Part shown: in pieces, positions 25,465 through 32,933 of the stretch | Position numbering within the stretch: the first letter of the stretch is position 1 | Layout of the letters: each line of letters starts with the position of its first letter | From: Erysipelotrichaceae bacterium | GTDB taxonomy: Bacteria > Bacillota_I > Bacilli_A > Erysipelotrichales > Erysipelotrichaceae | Length of the DNA stretch: 37,335 bases | NCBI GenBank assembly: GCA_030528645.1 | Contig: JAUMYM010000014.1 | Span: 1 to 37,335 of the forward strand | Direction: 5' to 3' | Notes under the pieces: model-generated | Databases searched by the model: none | Seen by the model: only the letters and a program-made list of their open reading frames with translations | Told to the model about the DNA's origin: nothing | Made by a program: the position numbers and the translations under genes

Positions 25465-26637
25465 ATGAGTATCAATGTCGCTATATTTTTTGGTGGTGAA
25501 TCCGTTGAACATGAAATCAGCATTATTACTGCCAATCAAGCACTTCATGCATTAAATAAAGAAACATATCAAGTTATGCCGGTGTATGTAGCTAAAAATC
25601 GTCAGTTATATACAGGGGAAGAGTTATACGATTTAGCAAACTATAAAGACTTAAATAGTTTAGTATCAAAATTAAAACAAATCACAATATATAAAGTAGA
25701 TAATCAAGTACATATTTATCCGGTAAAACGAAATCTATTTCAACATAAACCACTGTTTACCATTGATGTAGCTTTTCCAATTATGCATGGAACCAATGGA
25801 GAAGATGGAACGATCCAAGGCTTCTTAGAAATGCTAAAGATTCCTTATGTAGGATGTGATGTCATTGCTGCATCAGCCGGACAAGATAAAGTCATCATGA
25901 AACATGTTTTTGAAAATTCAAATTTACCGGTGATTCCATGGTTTTGGCTTTATGGACATCACTACATGAAAGATGAAATTTACTACAATCAAAAAGCCAT
26001 GGATTTAGGTTTTCCGGTTATTGTAAAACCAGCTTCTTTAGGTTCAAGTGTTGGAATTGAATTTGCTTATGATAAAGAGAGTTTAAAACAAGCGATTTTA
26101 AACGCAAGTAAATACGATAGTAAATTAGTCATTGAAAAAGCATTAAGCGATTTTAAAGAAATTAATTGTTCTGTCTTAGGAAATCGTTATGAAGCTCAAA
26201 GCAGTGAATTGGAATTGATTGTGCAAGATGGCTTTTTAGATTACGATGGCAAATATGGACAAGGTAGTAAAGGGATGGTTGCGGCAAAGCGTATTGTTCC
26301 AGCACCACTTAATGAAAATGAAAGTAAATATATTAAAGATTTAGCGTTGGATACGTTTATGGCACTTGGAGCAAGTGGTGTATGTCGTATTGATTTTATG
26401 AAGGATGAAGTTACCAAGCAAATCTATGTCAACGAAATTAATACCATTCCAGGCTCGCTTGCTTATTACTTATGGAGTCCGGTAGGTCTATCGTTTGAAC
26501 AGTTATTAGAGAAACTCATTCATATTGCGATCGATAATTATCGTGCAAAAGAAAAGATGACATTTTCATTTGAAACTAACGTCTTAGCTAACTTTGATGG
26601 AAAAGGTATCAAAGGAAGCAAAGGTATAAAACAATAA
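25465..26637 (+). CDS. ddl: D-alanine-D-alanine ligase
   Basis: This 390-residue ATP-grasp enzyme starts INVAIFFGGESVEHEISI. Other marks are PIMHGTNGEDGTIQG, VKPASLGSSVGI (ATP binding), the linked EINCSVLGN, and the metal and substrate region IDFMKDE...VNEINTIPGS. It makes the D-Ala-D-Ala dipeptide for MurF. At 390 residues it is longer than many Ddl enzymes (300-370). The INTIPGSLAYYLW ending resembles Ddl of clostridial type. An in-frame ATG at 25453 overlaps the GGAGG site, so the ATG at 25465 is used. Specificity for D-Ala over D-Lac or D-Ser is assumed. Confidence 0.9.
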   Translation: MSINVAIFFGGESVEHEISIITANQALHALNKETYQVMPVYVAKNRQLYTGEELYDLANYKDLNSLVSKLKQITIYKVDNQVHIYPVKRNLFQHKPLFTIDVAFPIMHGTNGEDGTIQGFLEMLKIPYVGCDVIAASAGQDKVIMKHVFENSNLPVIPWFWLYGHHYMKDEIYYNQKAMDLGFPVIVKPASLGSSVGIEFAYDKESLKQAILNASKYDSKLVIEKALSDFKEINCSVLGNRYEAQSSELELIVQDGFLDYDGKYGQGSKGMVAAKRIVPAPLNENESKYIKDLALDTFMALGASGVCRIDFMKDEVTKQIYVNEINTIPGSLAYYLWSPVGLSFEQLLEKLIHIAIDNYRAKEKMTFSFETNVLANFDGKGIKGSKGIKQ

Positions 26638-26664
26638 TCATTGTGTGATAAGGAGGAAAAAGAT

Positions 26665-27372
26665 ATGGCAACACCACACATTCAAGCAGAAAAAGGGCAA
26701 ATCGCAAAGATTGTATTAATGCCTGGCGATCCGTTACGTGCAAAATTTATCGCAGAAACATTTTTAGAAAATCCTGTTTTATTCAATACCGTTCGTAATA
26801 TGTTTGGTTATACAGGAACTTATAAGGGAATACCGGTATCGGTAATGGGCTCTGGTATGGGTATGCCAAGTATCGGAATTTACTCTTATGAACTTTATAC
26901 AAAATATGATGTAGAAACCATCATTCGTATCGGATCTGCTGGAGCTTATACGGAAGATTTAAAAGTATATGATGTTGTATTGGCAAATGGTGCATATTCA
27001 GAATCAACGTACGCACTTACACAATCTGGATATGATAAAGATATTACTTATCCAAGCACTTCTTTAAACGAAGCAATTGTAAAGGCAGCGAATCGCTTAG
27101 AAATTCCACTTCATCAATCGTTAATTCACTCTTCGGATGTGTTTTATCGTCAAAGCAGTGACTATTTAAAAGGCATTGTTGAAAAGGGATGCTTAGCAGT
27201 TGAAATGGAAAGTTTTGCATTGTTCCACAATGCAAGTGTTTTAAAGAAACAAGCAGCGTGCTTATTAACTATTTCGGATTCGTTTGTAAGTGAATTTGCA
27301 ACAACAGCCCAAGAGCGTCAAAATAGCTTTACAAACATGATGAAAATTGCTTTAGAAGCGATTGTCGAATGA
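26665..27372 (+). CDS. deoD: Purine nucleoside phosphorylase DeoD
   Basis: This 235-residue enzyme is of the hexameric PNP type. It begins MATPHIQAEKGQIA and has the phosphate-binding MPGDPLRA, the GSGMGMPS loop, RIGSAGAY, and VEMESFALF, which recognises the ribose. TISDSFVS holds the catalytic Asp. It releases purine bases from nucleosides for salvage. AAGGAGG lies 8 bases before the ATG; an upstream in-frame TTG at 26641 is not used. A 63-residue gene overlaps its end by four bases. Confidence 0.93.
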   Translation: MATPHIQAEKGQIAKIVLMPGDPLRAKFIAETFLENPVLFNTVRNMFGYTGTYKGIPVSVMGSGMGMPSIGIYSYELYTKYDVETIIRIGSAGAYTEDLKVYDVVLANGAYSESTYALTQSGYDKDITYPSTSLNEAIVKAANRLEIPLHQSLIHSSDVFYRQSSDYLKGIVEKGCLAVEMESFALFHNASVLKKQAACLLTISDSFVSEFATTAQERQNSFTNMMKIALEAIVE

Positions 27373-27560
27373 AACGACTTTTATTTGTAAGACAATTATC
27401 AGACCCTAAGATTCAAGAAGATATAAAACTTGCCTTAGTGGATACTGGCGTTACTTATCAGCTACATCCAAGCAATGATTGTATCGTGATTGAAGGCAAC
27501 AATGATGCACTAAGAGCTTGTCGTATTGCGATTTTAGAAGCAGGTTATAAAGTAGAATAA
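27369..27560 (+). CDS. Small 63-residue protein, translationally coupled to deoD
   Basis: The ATG overlaps the deoD stop (ATGA), and the codon use is like the neighbours, so it is likely real. The sequence suggests a beta-alpha-beta-beta-alpha-beta order (RLLFVRQL, KIQEDIKLALVDTG, VTYQLHP, CIVIEG, ALRACRIAILEAGY, KVE). That is compatible with a ferredoxin-like fold such as heavy-metal-associated domains. However, it lacks the CxxC metal motif, so it would be a non-metal variant. Function is unknown. It ends in the terminator shared with dut. Confidence 0.6.
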   Translation: MKRLLFVRQLSDPKIQEDIKLALVDTGVTYQLHPSNDCIVIEGNNDALRACRIAILEAGYKVE

Positions 27561-27595
27561 AAAAGCTATAAGAGTTCCTTATAGCTTTTCTTTAT
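27561..27595. terminator. Bidirectional terminator between the 63-residue gene and dut
   Basis: AAAAGCTATAAG and CTTATAGCTTTT make a 12-bp stem with loop AGTTC, followed by CTTTATT. The TAA of dut is inside the 3' arm. Confidence 0.85.
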
Positions 27596-28073
27596 TGGTA
27601 CTACCAAATCCACCGGTACGCTTTTCACTTGTTTCATCATCCATACAAATGCCAAATGGTATAAAGATTCCTTGTGCAAAGCCTTCACCTTGTTGAATGC
27701 TTAATGTGGAATCACTATGATTGGTTACTTTAATCATGATGTGACCCTCGTTGTTTGCGTGGTAATAATCACTATCAATGATACCTACCGTATTATCCAG
27801 TTGTAGACGATACTTAAAGCCTAAACTGGAACGTGGAAATATGGCTAAAAACCAACCGGGTTCCATAAAACAACGAATACCTGTAACCACTTTGATTGTT
27901 TCTTTTGGTTTTAATGTAAAAGCGTAAGGAGCTTTAAAATCATAACCGGCAGAACCAGATGTTGCTCGAGTTGGAAGGATGATTTCTTGATAACAAGAAA
28001 CATCAATTGTAGAATCCAGATTACTTGTAAATTGAGACAAACTCACTTTCTCAAAACGTGCTATTTTATGCAT
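27579..28073 (-). CDS. dut: dUTP diphosphatase (trimeric dUTPase)
   Basis: This 164-residue protein shows the five dUTPase motifs: SGSAGYDF, PRSSLGFK, the NTVGIIDSDYYHANNEGHI region (uracil pocket and catalytic Asp), GEGFAQGIFIPF and the C-terminal RTGGFGSTN. It hydrolyses dUTP to dUMP to keep uracil out of DNA and supply dTMP synthesis. The motif I Asp is in AGYDF. GGTGAT precedes the ATG. A promoter and a tRNA cluster lie upstream on the opposite strand. Confidence 0.93.
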   Translation of the reverse strand: MHKIARFEKVSLSQFTSNLDSTIDVSCYQEIILPTRATSGSAGYDFKAPYAFTLKPKETIKVVTGIRCFMEPGWFLAIFPRSSLGFKYRLQLDNTVGIIDSDYYHANNEGHIMIKVTNHSDSTLSIQQGEGFAQGIFIPFGICMDDETSEKRTGGFGSTNKEKL

Positions 28074-28088
28074 TTTATCACCAAGTAG

Positions 28089-28118
28089 ATTATACTACAA
28101 AGCACTTGCGAAAGTAAA
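28089..28118 (-). promoter_or_regulatory. Promoter of dut
   Basis: On the minus strand, TTTACT (28113-28118) and TATAAT (28089-28094) are 18 bases apart, with the ATG 15 bases downstream of the -10 box. Confidence 0.5.
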
Positions 28119-28152
28119 AATAAAAAATAATTAAAAATTTTATTAAAAGTAC

Positions 28153-28181
28153 TTGCATAAGTATTTTTATTATGGTAGTAT
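28153..28181 (+). promoter_or_regulatory. Promoter of the tRNA cluster
   Basis: TTGCAT (28153-28158) and TAGTAT (28176-28181) are 17 bases apart, about 24 bases before the first tRNA. An overlapping TATAAA (28179-28184) would have a 20-base spacer and is less likely. Confidence 0.5.
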
Positions 28182-28204
28182 AAATGAGCACCAAAAATAA
28201 TGCT

Positions 28205-28295
28205 GAAGAAGTACTCAAGAGGCTGAAGAGGTGCCCCTGCTAAGGGTATAGGTCGAGCAATCGGCGCGAGGGTTCAAATCCCTCCTTCTTCGCCA
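28205..28295 (+). tRNA. tRNA-Ser (anticodon GCT)
   Basis: This is a 91-nt type II tRNA. The acceptor arms GAAGAAG and CTTCTTC pair, with discriminator G and an encoded CCA. The anticodon stem TGCCC/GGGTA holds loop CTGCTAA, giving GCT for AGC/AGU. A long variable arm and T arm GAGGGTTCAAATCCCTC are present. Confidence 0.97.
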
Positions 28296-28303
28296 TATTG
28301 TTT

Positions 28304-28379
28304 GGTCCGGTGGTGTAGTGGTTAACATGCCTCCCTGTCACGGAGGAGATCGCGGGTTCGAGTCCCGTCCGGACCGCCA
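28304..28379 (+). tRNA. tRNA-Asp (anticodon GTC)
   Basis: This 76-nt tRNA has acceptor GGTCCGG/CCGGACC, anticodon stem CCTCC/GGAGG with loop CTGTCAC, T arm GCGGGTTCGAGTCCCGT, discriminator G and encoded CCA. Confidence 0.97.
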
Positions 28380-28384
28380 TTTTT

Positions 28385-28458
28385 GCAGATGTAGTTCAAT
28401 GGTAGAACGCGACCTTGCCAAGGTCGACACGAGGGTTCGATTCCCTTCATCTGCTCCA
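28385..28458 (+). tRNA. tRNA-Gly (anticodon GCC)
   Basis: This 74-nt tRNA has acceptor GCAGATG/CATCTGC, anticodon stem CGACC/GGTCG with loop TTGCCAA, T arm GAGGGTTCGATTCCCTT, discriminator T and encoded CCA. It is five bases after tRNA-Asp, so the cluster is co-transcribed. Confidence 0.97.
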
Positions 28459-28469
28459 TTGAACTTAGC

Positions 28470-28492
28470 GCCTTTATTGAAAGGCTTTTTTT
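28470..28492 (+). terminator. Terminator after the tRNA cluster
   Basis: GCCTTT and AAAGGC pair around ATTG, followed by seven T. Confidence 0.88.
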
Positions 28493-28517
28493 ATGTTTTG
28501 ACCACTATATGACCACC

Positions 28518-28545
28518 AAAAAGGAGTTATTTAAACTCCTTTTTT
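28518..28545 (-). terminator. Terminator after the yfcE-like gene, possibly bidirectional
   Basis: AAAAAGGAGTT and AACTCCTTTTT pair around ATTTA, with T tracts on both strands. It abuts the minus-strand stop codon. Confidence 0.82.
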
Positions 28546-29086
28546 ACTTGAAACGTTGTTGTTTTACAATATGACCATCTAAATCATAAATATATAAACC
28601 ATCTTCACTTAATAAACCATACGTTGAAGGATTACCTCCTTTTGGCATGGAGATAGAACCGGGATTATAAAGAGTAAGAGTCCCTTGTTGTTCCAGTTGT
28701 AATAAGTGAGTATGTCCATACATGAAATAGTCATACTGCCCCTTTGGTAAATGTTGTGGATGATAAATGTGTCCATGAGTTGCGAAAATGGATTTTCCAT
28801 TGATATATAAGGTTGTATAAGTCTCCAATACATCGAAGTCTAAGACCATTTGATCCACTTCACTATCACAATTTCCTCTTACTGCAATGATGTTATCTTT
28901 ATATGGATTTAAAAGTTCACAGACTTTAGCAGGATTATATTCTTTTGGTAAAGGATTTCTTGGACCATGATAAAGGGCATCTCCCAAAAATAATAATTTA
29001 TCTGCTTGGTGCTGTTTCCATAATTCAATCACTTTTGTGGCATAAAAATAAGAACCATGTAAATCCGAAACAATCAATACTTTCAT
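28544..29086 (-). CDS. yfcE: YfcE/MJ0936-type metallophosphoesterase
   Basis: This 180-residue protein is a calcineurin-like phosphodiesterase. Motifs are IVSDLHGS (Asp-x-His), LGDALYHGP, RGNCDSEVD, ATHGH and GHTHLL, then YNPGSISMPKGG at the end, all diagnostic of the YfcE group. These enzymes cleave phosphodiesters such as bis-pNPP, and the cell substrate is unclear. The start MKVLIVSDLHG has a GGAGG site; longer in-frame starts have none. Confidence 0.88.
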   Translation of the reverse strand: MKVLIVSDLHGSYFYATKVIELWKQHQADKLLFLGDALYHGPRNPLPKEYNPAKVCELLNPYKDNIIAVRGNCDSEVDQMVLDFDVLETYTTLYINGKSIFATHGHIYHPQHLPKGQYDYFMYGHTHLLQLEQQGTLTLYNPGSISMPKGGNPSTYGLLSEDGLYIYDLDGHIVKQQRFK

Positions 29087-29121
29087 AAAAGAACCTCCAC
29101 TTAGATTATAAAACAAAAAAC

Positions 29122-29150
29122 TTTAAATGTTTGCTTAACTTTACTATAAT
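29122..29150 (+). promoter_or_regulatory. Promoter of the ECF-coaBC-coaX operon
   Basis: TTTAAA (29122-29127) and TATAAT (29145-29150) are 17 bases apart. Transcription would begin near 29157, giving a leader of about 94 bases before the first ATG. Confidence 0.6.
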
Positions 29151-29156
29151 AGAAGT

Positions 29157-29250
29157 ACCTAGAAGGTGACAATAGCACCTATCTGTAAAAGGTAACTATA
29201 TGATTTCAAATGATACGTTGTATCGTAGGAACGACAGTAGGAGGTAAAAA
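29157..29250 (+). promoter_or_regulatory. Structured 5' leader of the pantothenate/CoA operon, possible riboswitch or RNA switch
   Basis: The leader can fold in two exclusive ways. In one, AGGTG (29164-29168) pairs with CACCT (29176-29180). In the other, CCTATCTGT (29178-29186) pairs with ACAGTAGG (29234-29241), burying part of the AGGAGG ribosome site (29239-29244). A further hairpin ATGATAC/GTATCGT (29210-29226) lies between. A switch that hides the ribosome site is plausible. It does not fit the THF, preQ1 or TPP consensus patterns I know. The ligand and its existence are unproven. Confidence 0.42.
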
Positions 29251-29868
29251 ATGAAATCAAAATATGTAAAAAAATTAGTACTTTTAGCTTTGTTTTTAGC
29301 AATCGAATTTATTTTAATTATCAGTCCTTTAGGTTATGTGAATGTTGGACCGGTGCGTGCAACCACGTTACATATCCCTGTGATTATCGCTTCGATTGTA
29401 TTGGGACCTAAATACGGAATGTTTGTAGGCTTATTTTTTGGAGCAAGCAGTGTAGCAATCAATACTTTTTCTCCAACGCCGGCATCGTTTTTATTTAGTC
29501 CTTTTTATCAAGTAGGACAATATAAAGGAAGTGTGTTTAGTTTAATCATTGCCTTAGTTCCAAGAATTGGACTGGGATATTTTAGTTATTATACCTATCG
29601 CTTCTTACAAAAAGGAATCAAACAAAATGATGTAGCCATTGCCTTAAGTGCATGTTTAAATACATTACTTCATTCTGCATTGGTCTTAGGCTTTATTTAT
29701 ATTTTTTATGCGGAAGGCTATGCAGCATTAAAAGGGGTTTCGGTATCAAAAGTATTAGGTATTATCGCTTCGATTATTGCGGTAAATGGTGTTTTAGAAA
29801 CTGTTGTAGCTGGAGTTGTTGTTCTAGCGGTTTGTAAAGTGATGTTTAAATTATATAAAGAGGATTAA
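29251..29868 (+). CDS. ECF transporter S component, probably pantothenate (PanT-like)
   Basis: This 205-residue protein has six hydrophobic helices and the S-component hallmark near the N-terminus (a run of hydrophobic AL-type helix, then PLGYVNVGPVRATTLHIPVI). The small substrate-binding protein would work with a shared EcfA-A'-T module encoded elsewhere. Because coaBC starts one base after its stop and coaX follows, pantothenate is the best guess for the substrate. Pantothenate is what CoaX phosphorylates. AGGAGG lies 6-7 bases before the ATG, in the structured leader. Confidence 0.75.
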   Translation: MKSKYVKKLVLLALFLAIEFILIISPLGYVNVGPVRATTLHIPVIIASIVLGPKYGMFVGLFFGASSVAINTFSPTPASFLFSPFYQVGQYKGSVFSLIIALVPRIGLGYFSYYTYRFLQKGIKQNDVAIALSACLNTLLHSALVLGFIYIFYAEGYAALKGVSVSKVLGIIASIIAVNGVLETVVAGVVVLAVCKVMFKLYKED

Positions 29869-29869
29869 T

Positions 29870-31051
29870 ATGAAAAAAACAATTGTAATTGGGGTAACAG
29901 GTGGAATTGCCGCCTTTAAAGCATGTCAGTTAGTTTCAGATTTAGTGAAATTAAACTTTGATGTTCATGTGATTATGAGTAAACATGCCCTAGAATTTGT
30001 AGGGCCACTGACGTTTGAAACTTTAAGTAATCATAAAGTACACATCGATATGTTTGATCGAAATTTTCAACACGATGTTACGCATATTTCACTTGCCAAA
30101 AAAGCAGATGTCTTTTGTATTGTACCGGCAACCGCTAATACCATTGGTAAATTAGCTTGTGGGATTGCGGATGATATGCTTACTACAACCTTCATGGCAA
30201 CAACAGCAGTAAAGATTATATGCCCGGCGATGAATACAAATATGTATACAAATTCAATTGTACAAGAAAACATTGAAAGATTAAAACAACATGGAGTATG
30301 TATAGTAGAGCCGGAAAGTGGTTTGTTAGCATGTAAAGATGTTGGAGTGGGAAAGCTTGCTTCTATTGAAGAAATAAAAGAAATGATTTTAGATAGTTTA
30401 ACTGAAAAAACCTTAAAGGGTTATCGTGTATTGATTACAGCTGGAGCTACGTTAGAAAGCATTGATCCGATTCGATACATTACCAATCATTCAAGTGGGA
30501 AGATGGGATATAGTCTGGCACGTATGGCAAAACGCATGGGTGCAGATGTAACCCTTGTTGCAGGAAATGTAGCACTACCAAGGATTTCGGGAATAACGAC
30601 GATTTTCGTAAAAAGTGCTTTAGAAATGTTTGAAGCAGTGAAAAAGCACTATAAAAATCAAAATATGATTATTAAGGCAGCAGCCGTAAGTGATTATACT
30701 GTCAAAACATATCAATCACATAAAATCAAAAAAAGTGATGATGAACTTACACTGGCATTGAAAAGAACCGATGATATTTTGAGTTTTCTTGGTAAACATA
30801 AAGATAAAAAAACCATACTATGTGGATTTGCGATGGAAAGCGAACATGTAATCGACTATGCTCAAAAAAAATTAGTAAGCAAACACTGTGATCTGATTGT
30901 AGCCAACAATGTTACAGAAGCTAATGCAGGATTTCAACATGATACAAACATCGCAACCATTGTGACAAAGGATCAAGTAGAATCGCTGGGTTTAATGAGT
31001 AAACTGGACTTAGCGAACTATATTTTATTAAAAATGAAAGAGATGGGATAA
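29870..31051 (+). CDS. coaBC: Bifunctional phosphopantothenoylcysteine decarboxylase/synthetase
   Basis: This 393-residue protein has two domains. The CoaC flavoprotein part (1-180) has GVTGGIAAFK, His72 in THISLAKKADV, PAMNTNMY (Asn122) and the active-site Cys155 in GLLACKDVG, where the usual G after C is replaced by K. The CoaB part (about 185-393) has ITAGATLESIDPIRYITNHSSGKMG and the KIKK motif. It makes phosphopantothenoylcysteine with CTP, then 4'-phosphopantetheine. It is co-transcribed with the S component and coaX, so uptake, phosphorylation and the next two steps are in one operon. Confidence 0.93.
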   Translation: MKKTIVIGVTGGIAAFKACQLVSDLVKLNFDVHVIMSKHALEFVGPLTFETLSNHKVHIDMFDRNFQHDVTHISLAKKADVFCIVPATANTIGKLACGIADDMLTTTFMATTAVKIICPAMNTNMYTNSIVQENIERLKQHGVCIVEPESGLLACKDVGVGKLASIEEIKEMILDSLTEKTLKGYRVLITAGATLESIDPIRYITNHSSGKMGYSLARMAKRMGADVTLVAGNVALPRISGITTIFVKSALEMFEAVKKHYKNQNMIIKAAAVSDYTVKTYQSHKIKKSDDELTLALKRTDDILSFLGKHKDKKTILCGFAMESEHVIDYAQKKLVSKHCDLIVANNVTEANAGFQHDTNIATIVTKDQVESLGLMSKLDLANYILLKMKEMG

Positions 31052-31054
31052 AAG

Positions 31055-31846
31055 ATGTTATTGACGATAGATGTTGGAAATACCAATATTACAATGGGGA
31101 TTTTTAAAGAAGATGAACTTCTTGGTACGTTTCGATTGATGACAAAAACACAACGTACTTCGGATGAATTTGGTATCTATATGAAAGCCTTTTTAGACCG
31201 TTATCAAATTGCAACGCAACAGATTAACGATGTAATTGTATCAAGTGTTGTACCAAAGATTATGTACTCTTTAAATAGCGCTATTATCAAAACCTTACGC
31301 ATTGAGCCAACTATGATTGGTCCGGGAATTAAAACAGGAATACGCGTCAATACCGATAATCCTAAAGAAGTAGGAGCAGATCGAATTGTCAATGTTGCCT
31401 ATGCCTATCATACGTATAAAAAACCATGCATTGTCATTGACTTTGGAACTGCTACAACCTTTGACTTTGTTAATGAAGAAGGTGTCTTTGAATATACTGT
31501 AATTTCTCCCGGCTTGGAAATTTCAGCACAAGCATTGTATTTACAAACGGCGAAGTTACCGGAAATTGAAATTGCAAAACCAAAATCCATTTTAGCTTCT
31601 AACACCATTTGTGGTATGCAAGCAGGAGTTGTATATGGATACATTGGACATGTAGAGTACATTATTAAAAAAATGTTAGAAGAATTAAAAGTGAAAGATG
31701 TTAAAGTCATTGCCACAGGAGGACTTGGCAAAGTGATTGTTCCGGAGACAAGCTATATCCATGAATATGATCCGGACATAGCTTTTAAGGGCATGAAAAT
31801 TATTTATGATCGAACAAAACGTTTAACAAATAAGGGGGATATGTAA
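31055..31846 (+). CDS. coaX: Type III pantothenate kinase
   Basis: This 263-residue enzyme belongs to the ASKHA fold. DVGNTNITMGIF (5-16) is the ATP-binding motif, VGADRIVN the pantothenate region and DFGTATTFD the second motif. It phosphorylates pantothenate, the first step of CoA synthesis. CoaX is not inhibited by CoA, unlike type I, so transport or the leader RNA may be the control point. It starts three bases after coaBC and its stop shares a base with the maf start. Confidence 0.94.
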   Translation: MLLTIDVGNTNITMGIFKEDELLGTFRLMTKTQRTSDEFGIYMKAFLDRYQIATQQINDVIVSSVVPKIMYSLNSAIIKTLRIEPTMIGPGIKTGIRVNTDNPKEVGADRIVNVAYAYHTYKKPCIVIDFGTATTFDFVNEEGVFEYTVISPGLEISAQALYLQTAKLPEIEIAKPKSILASNTICGMQAGVVYGYIGHVEYIIKKMLEELKVKDVKVIATGGLGKVIVPETSYIHEYDPDIAFKGMKIIYDRTKRLTNKGDM

Positions 31847-32400
31847 TGGAAATCCTTTTAGCAAGCAAATCACCACGACGAAAAGAACTATTACAACTGT
31901 TACAGATGGATTTTCAAGTCGTATGTAAAGATGTAAAAGAAGAATTAGATCGATTAAATGACTTAGAAGAAGAAATTCAAAAATTAGCGATAAAAAAAGC
32001 ACAAGCCGTTGCTTGTGAACATCCAAATTGTCTTGTTATAGGTGCAGATACCATTGTTGTGTTGAATCAACAAGTGCTTGGAAAACCAAAAGATGAACAA
32101 GAAGCCTTTACCATGTTGAAGGCTTTAAGTGGACAAACACATGAAGTACTTACAGCAGTAGCCCTTATTTATAAAGGAAAGATTGAATCTTTTTGTAGTA
32201 AAACAGAAGTAAGTTTTGAATCATTAAGTGATCAAGAAATTTTAGACTATATTCAAAGCAAAGAACCGATGGATAAAGCAGGTGCATATGGCATACAAGG
32301 CTATGGCTCTAAATTTATTTCTCACATTAGTGGGGATTATTATGCGGTTATGGGTCTACCGGTAAGTGCTTTATATCAAAGATTAAAACAATATCGATAG
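31846..32400 (+). CDS. maf: Maf-family nucleotide pyrophosphatase
   Basis: This 184-residue protein starts with LLASKSPRRKELL, the Maf signature. It continues with VIGADTIVVL (catalytic Asp) and DKAGAYGIQGYG. Maf enzymes hydrolyse modified or canonical NTPs (dTTP, UTP) as a house-cleaning function and are linked to septum inhibition. Its ATG overlaps the coaX stop by one base. Confidence 0.92.
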   Translation: MEILLASKSPRRKELLQLLQMDFQVVCKDVKEELDRLNDLEEEIQKLAIKKAQAVACEHPNCLVIGADTIVVLNQQVLGKPKDEQEAFTMLKALSGQTHEVLTAVALIYKGKIESFCSKTEVSFESLSDQEILDYIQSKEPMDKAGAYGIQGYGSKFISHISGDYYAVMGLPVSALYQRLKQYR

Positions 32401-32407
32401 GTGCAAT

Positions 32408-32929
32408 ATGGACATGAAACAATTAGAACAGTGGGTCGATCAAGTGTATGACATTCATATTCCAAGATGGAATGAACTTCCGGAATTTGACTTGTACATG
32501 GATCAAGTCATTACCGTTTTAGATCGTTATCTATGGTTTTTACTTCCTATGGACTATGGTCGTTTAGTAACACCTTCCATGATAAATAATTATGTAAAAT
32601 TAAAGTTATTGCCAAAACCATATAAAAAACAATACAATCGCTATCATTTAGCGAATTTAATCGCCATTACAATCTTAAAACAAGTATTGACGATTAAAGA
32701 AGTAAAAGATGGTATTTTAAAACAAGTAGAAGTCGAAGGAGATGGTAAGGCATACGATAATTTTTGTTATGAACAAGAAATGGCAATTAAACAAGTGTGT
32801 AGTTTGATCGATGAACGTAAGCCTTTAATACAACAAGATAAAATTGATGATGAACATCATGTAGCATTAAAAATGACAACACGTGCCTTTGCTTCAAAAC
32901 TTTTAGCAGTGCATTTGGTAAGTAGGTAA
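32408..32929 (+). CDS. DUF1836 protein, probable helix-turn-helix regulator
   Basis: This 173-residue, helix-rich protein has IPRWNELPEFDLYMDQVITVL and TPSMINNYVKLKLLPKP, which are the DUF1836 marks. The NNYVK..LLPKP segment is like the wing region of MerR-type DNA-binding domains, so it may bind DNA. No target is known. It is embedded in the CoA operon, seven bases after maf. Confidence 0.78.
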   Translation: MDMKQLEQWVDQVYDIHIPRWNELPEFDLYMDQVITVLDRYLWFLLPMDYGRLVTPSMINNYVKLKLLPKPYKKQYNRYHLANLIAITILKQVLTIKEVKDGILKQVEVEGDGKAYDNFCYEQEMAIKQVCSLIDERKPLIQQDKIDDEHHVALKMTTRAFASKLLAVHLVSR

Positions 32930-32933
32930 GAAG

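Noticed and set aside
28318-28512. Open reading frame over the tRNA-Asp and tRNA-Gly genes
   Set aside because: It is a chance frame through two clear tRNA genes; it has no ribosome site.
29157-29250. Known riboswitch class (THF, preQ1, TPP) for the ECF leader
   Set aside because: The conserved blocks of these classes were looked for by eye and are not present; only a generic structured leader can be supported.
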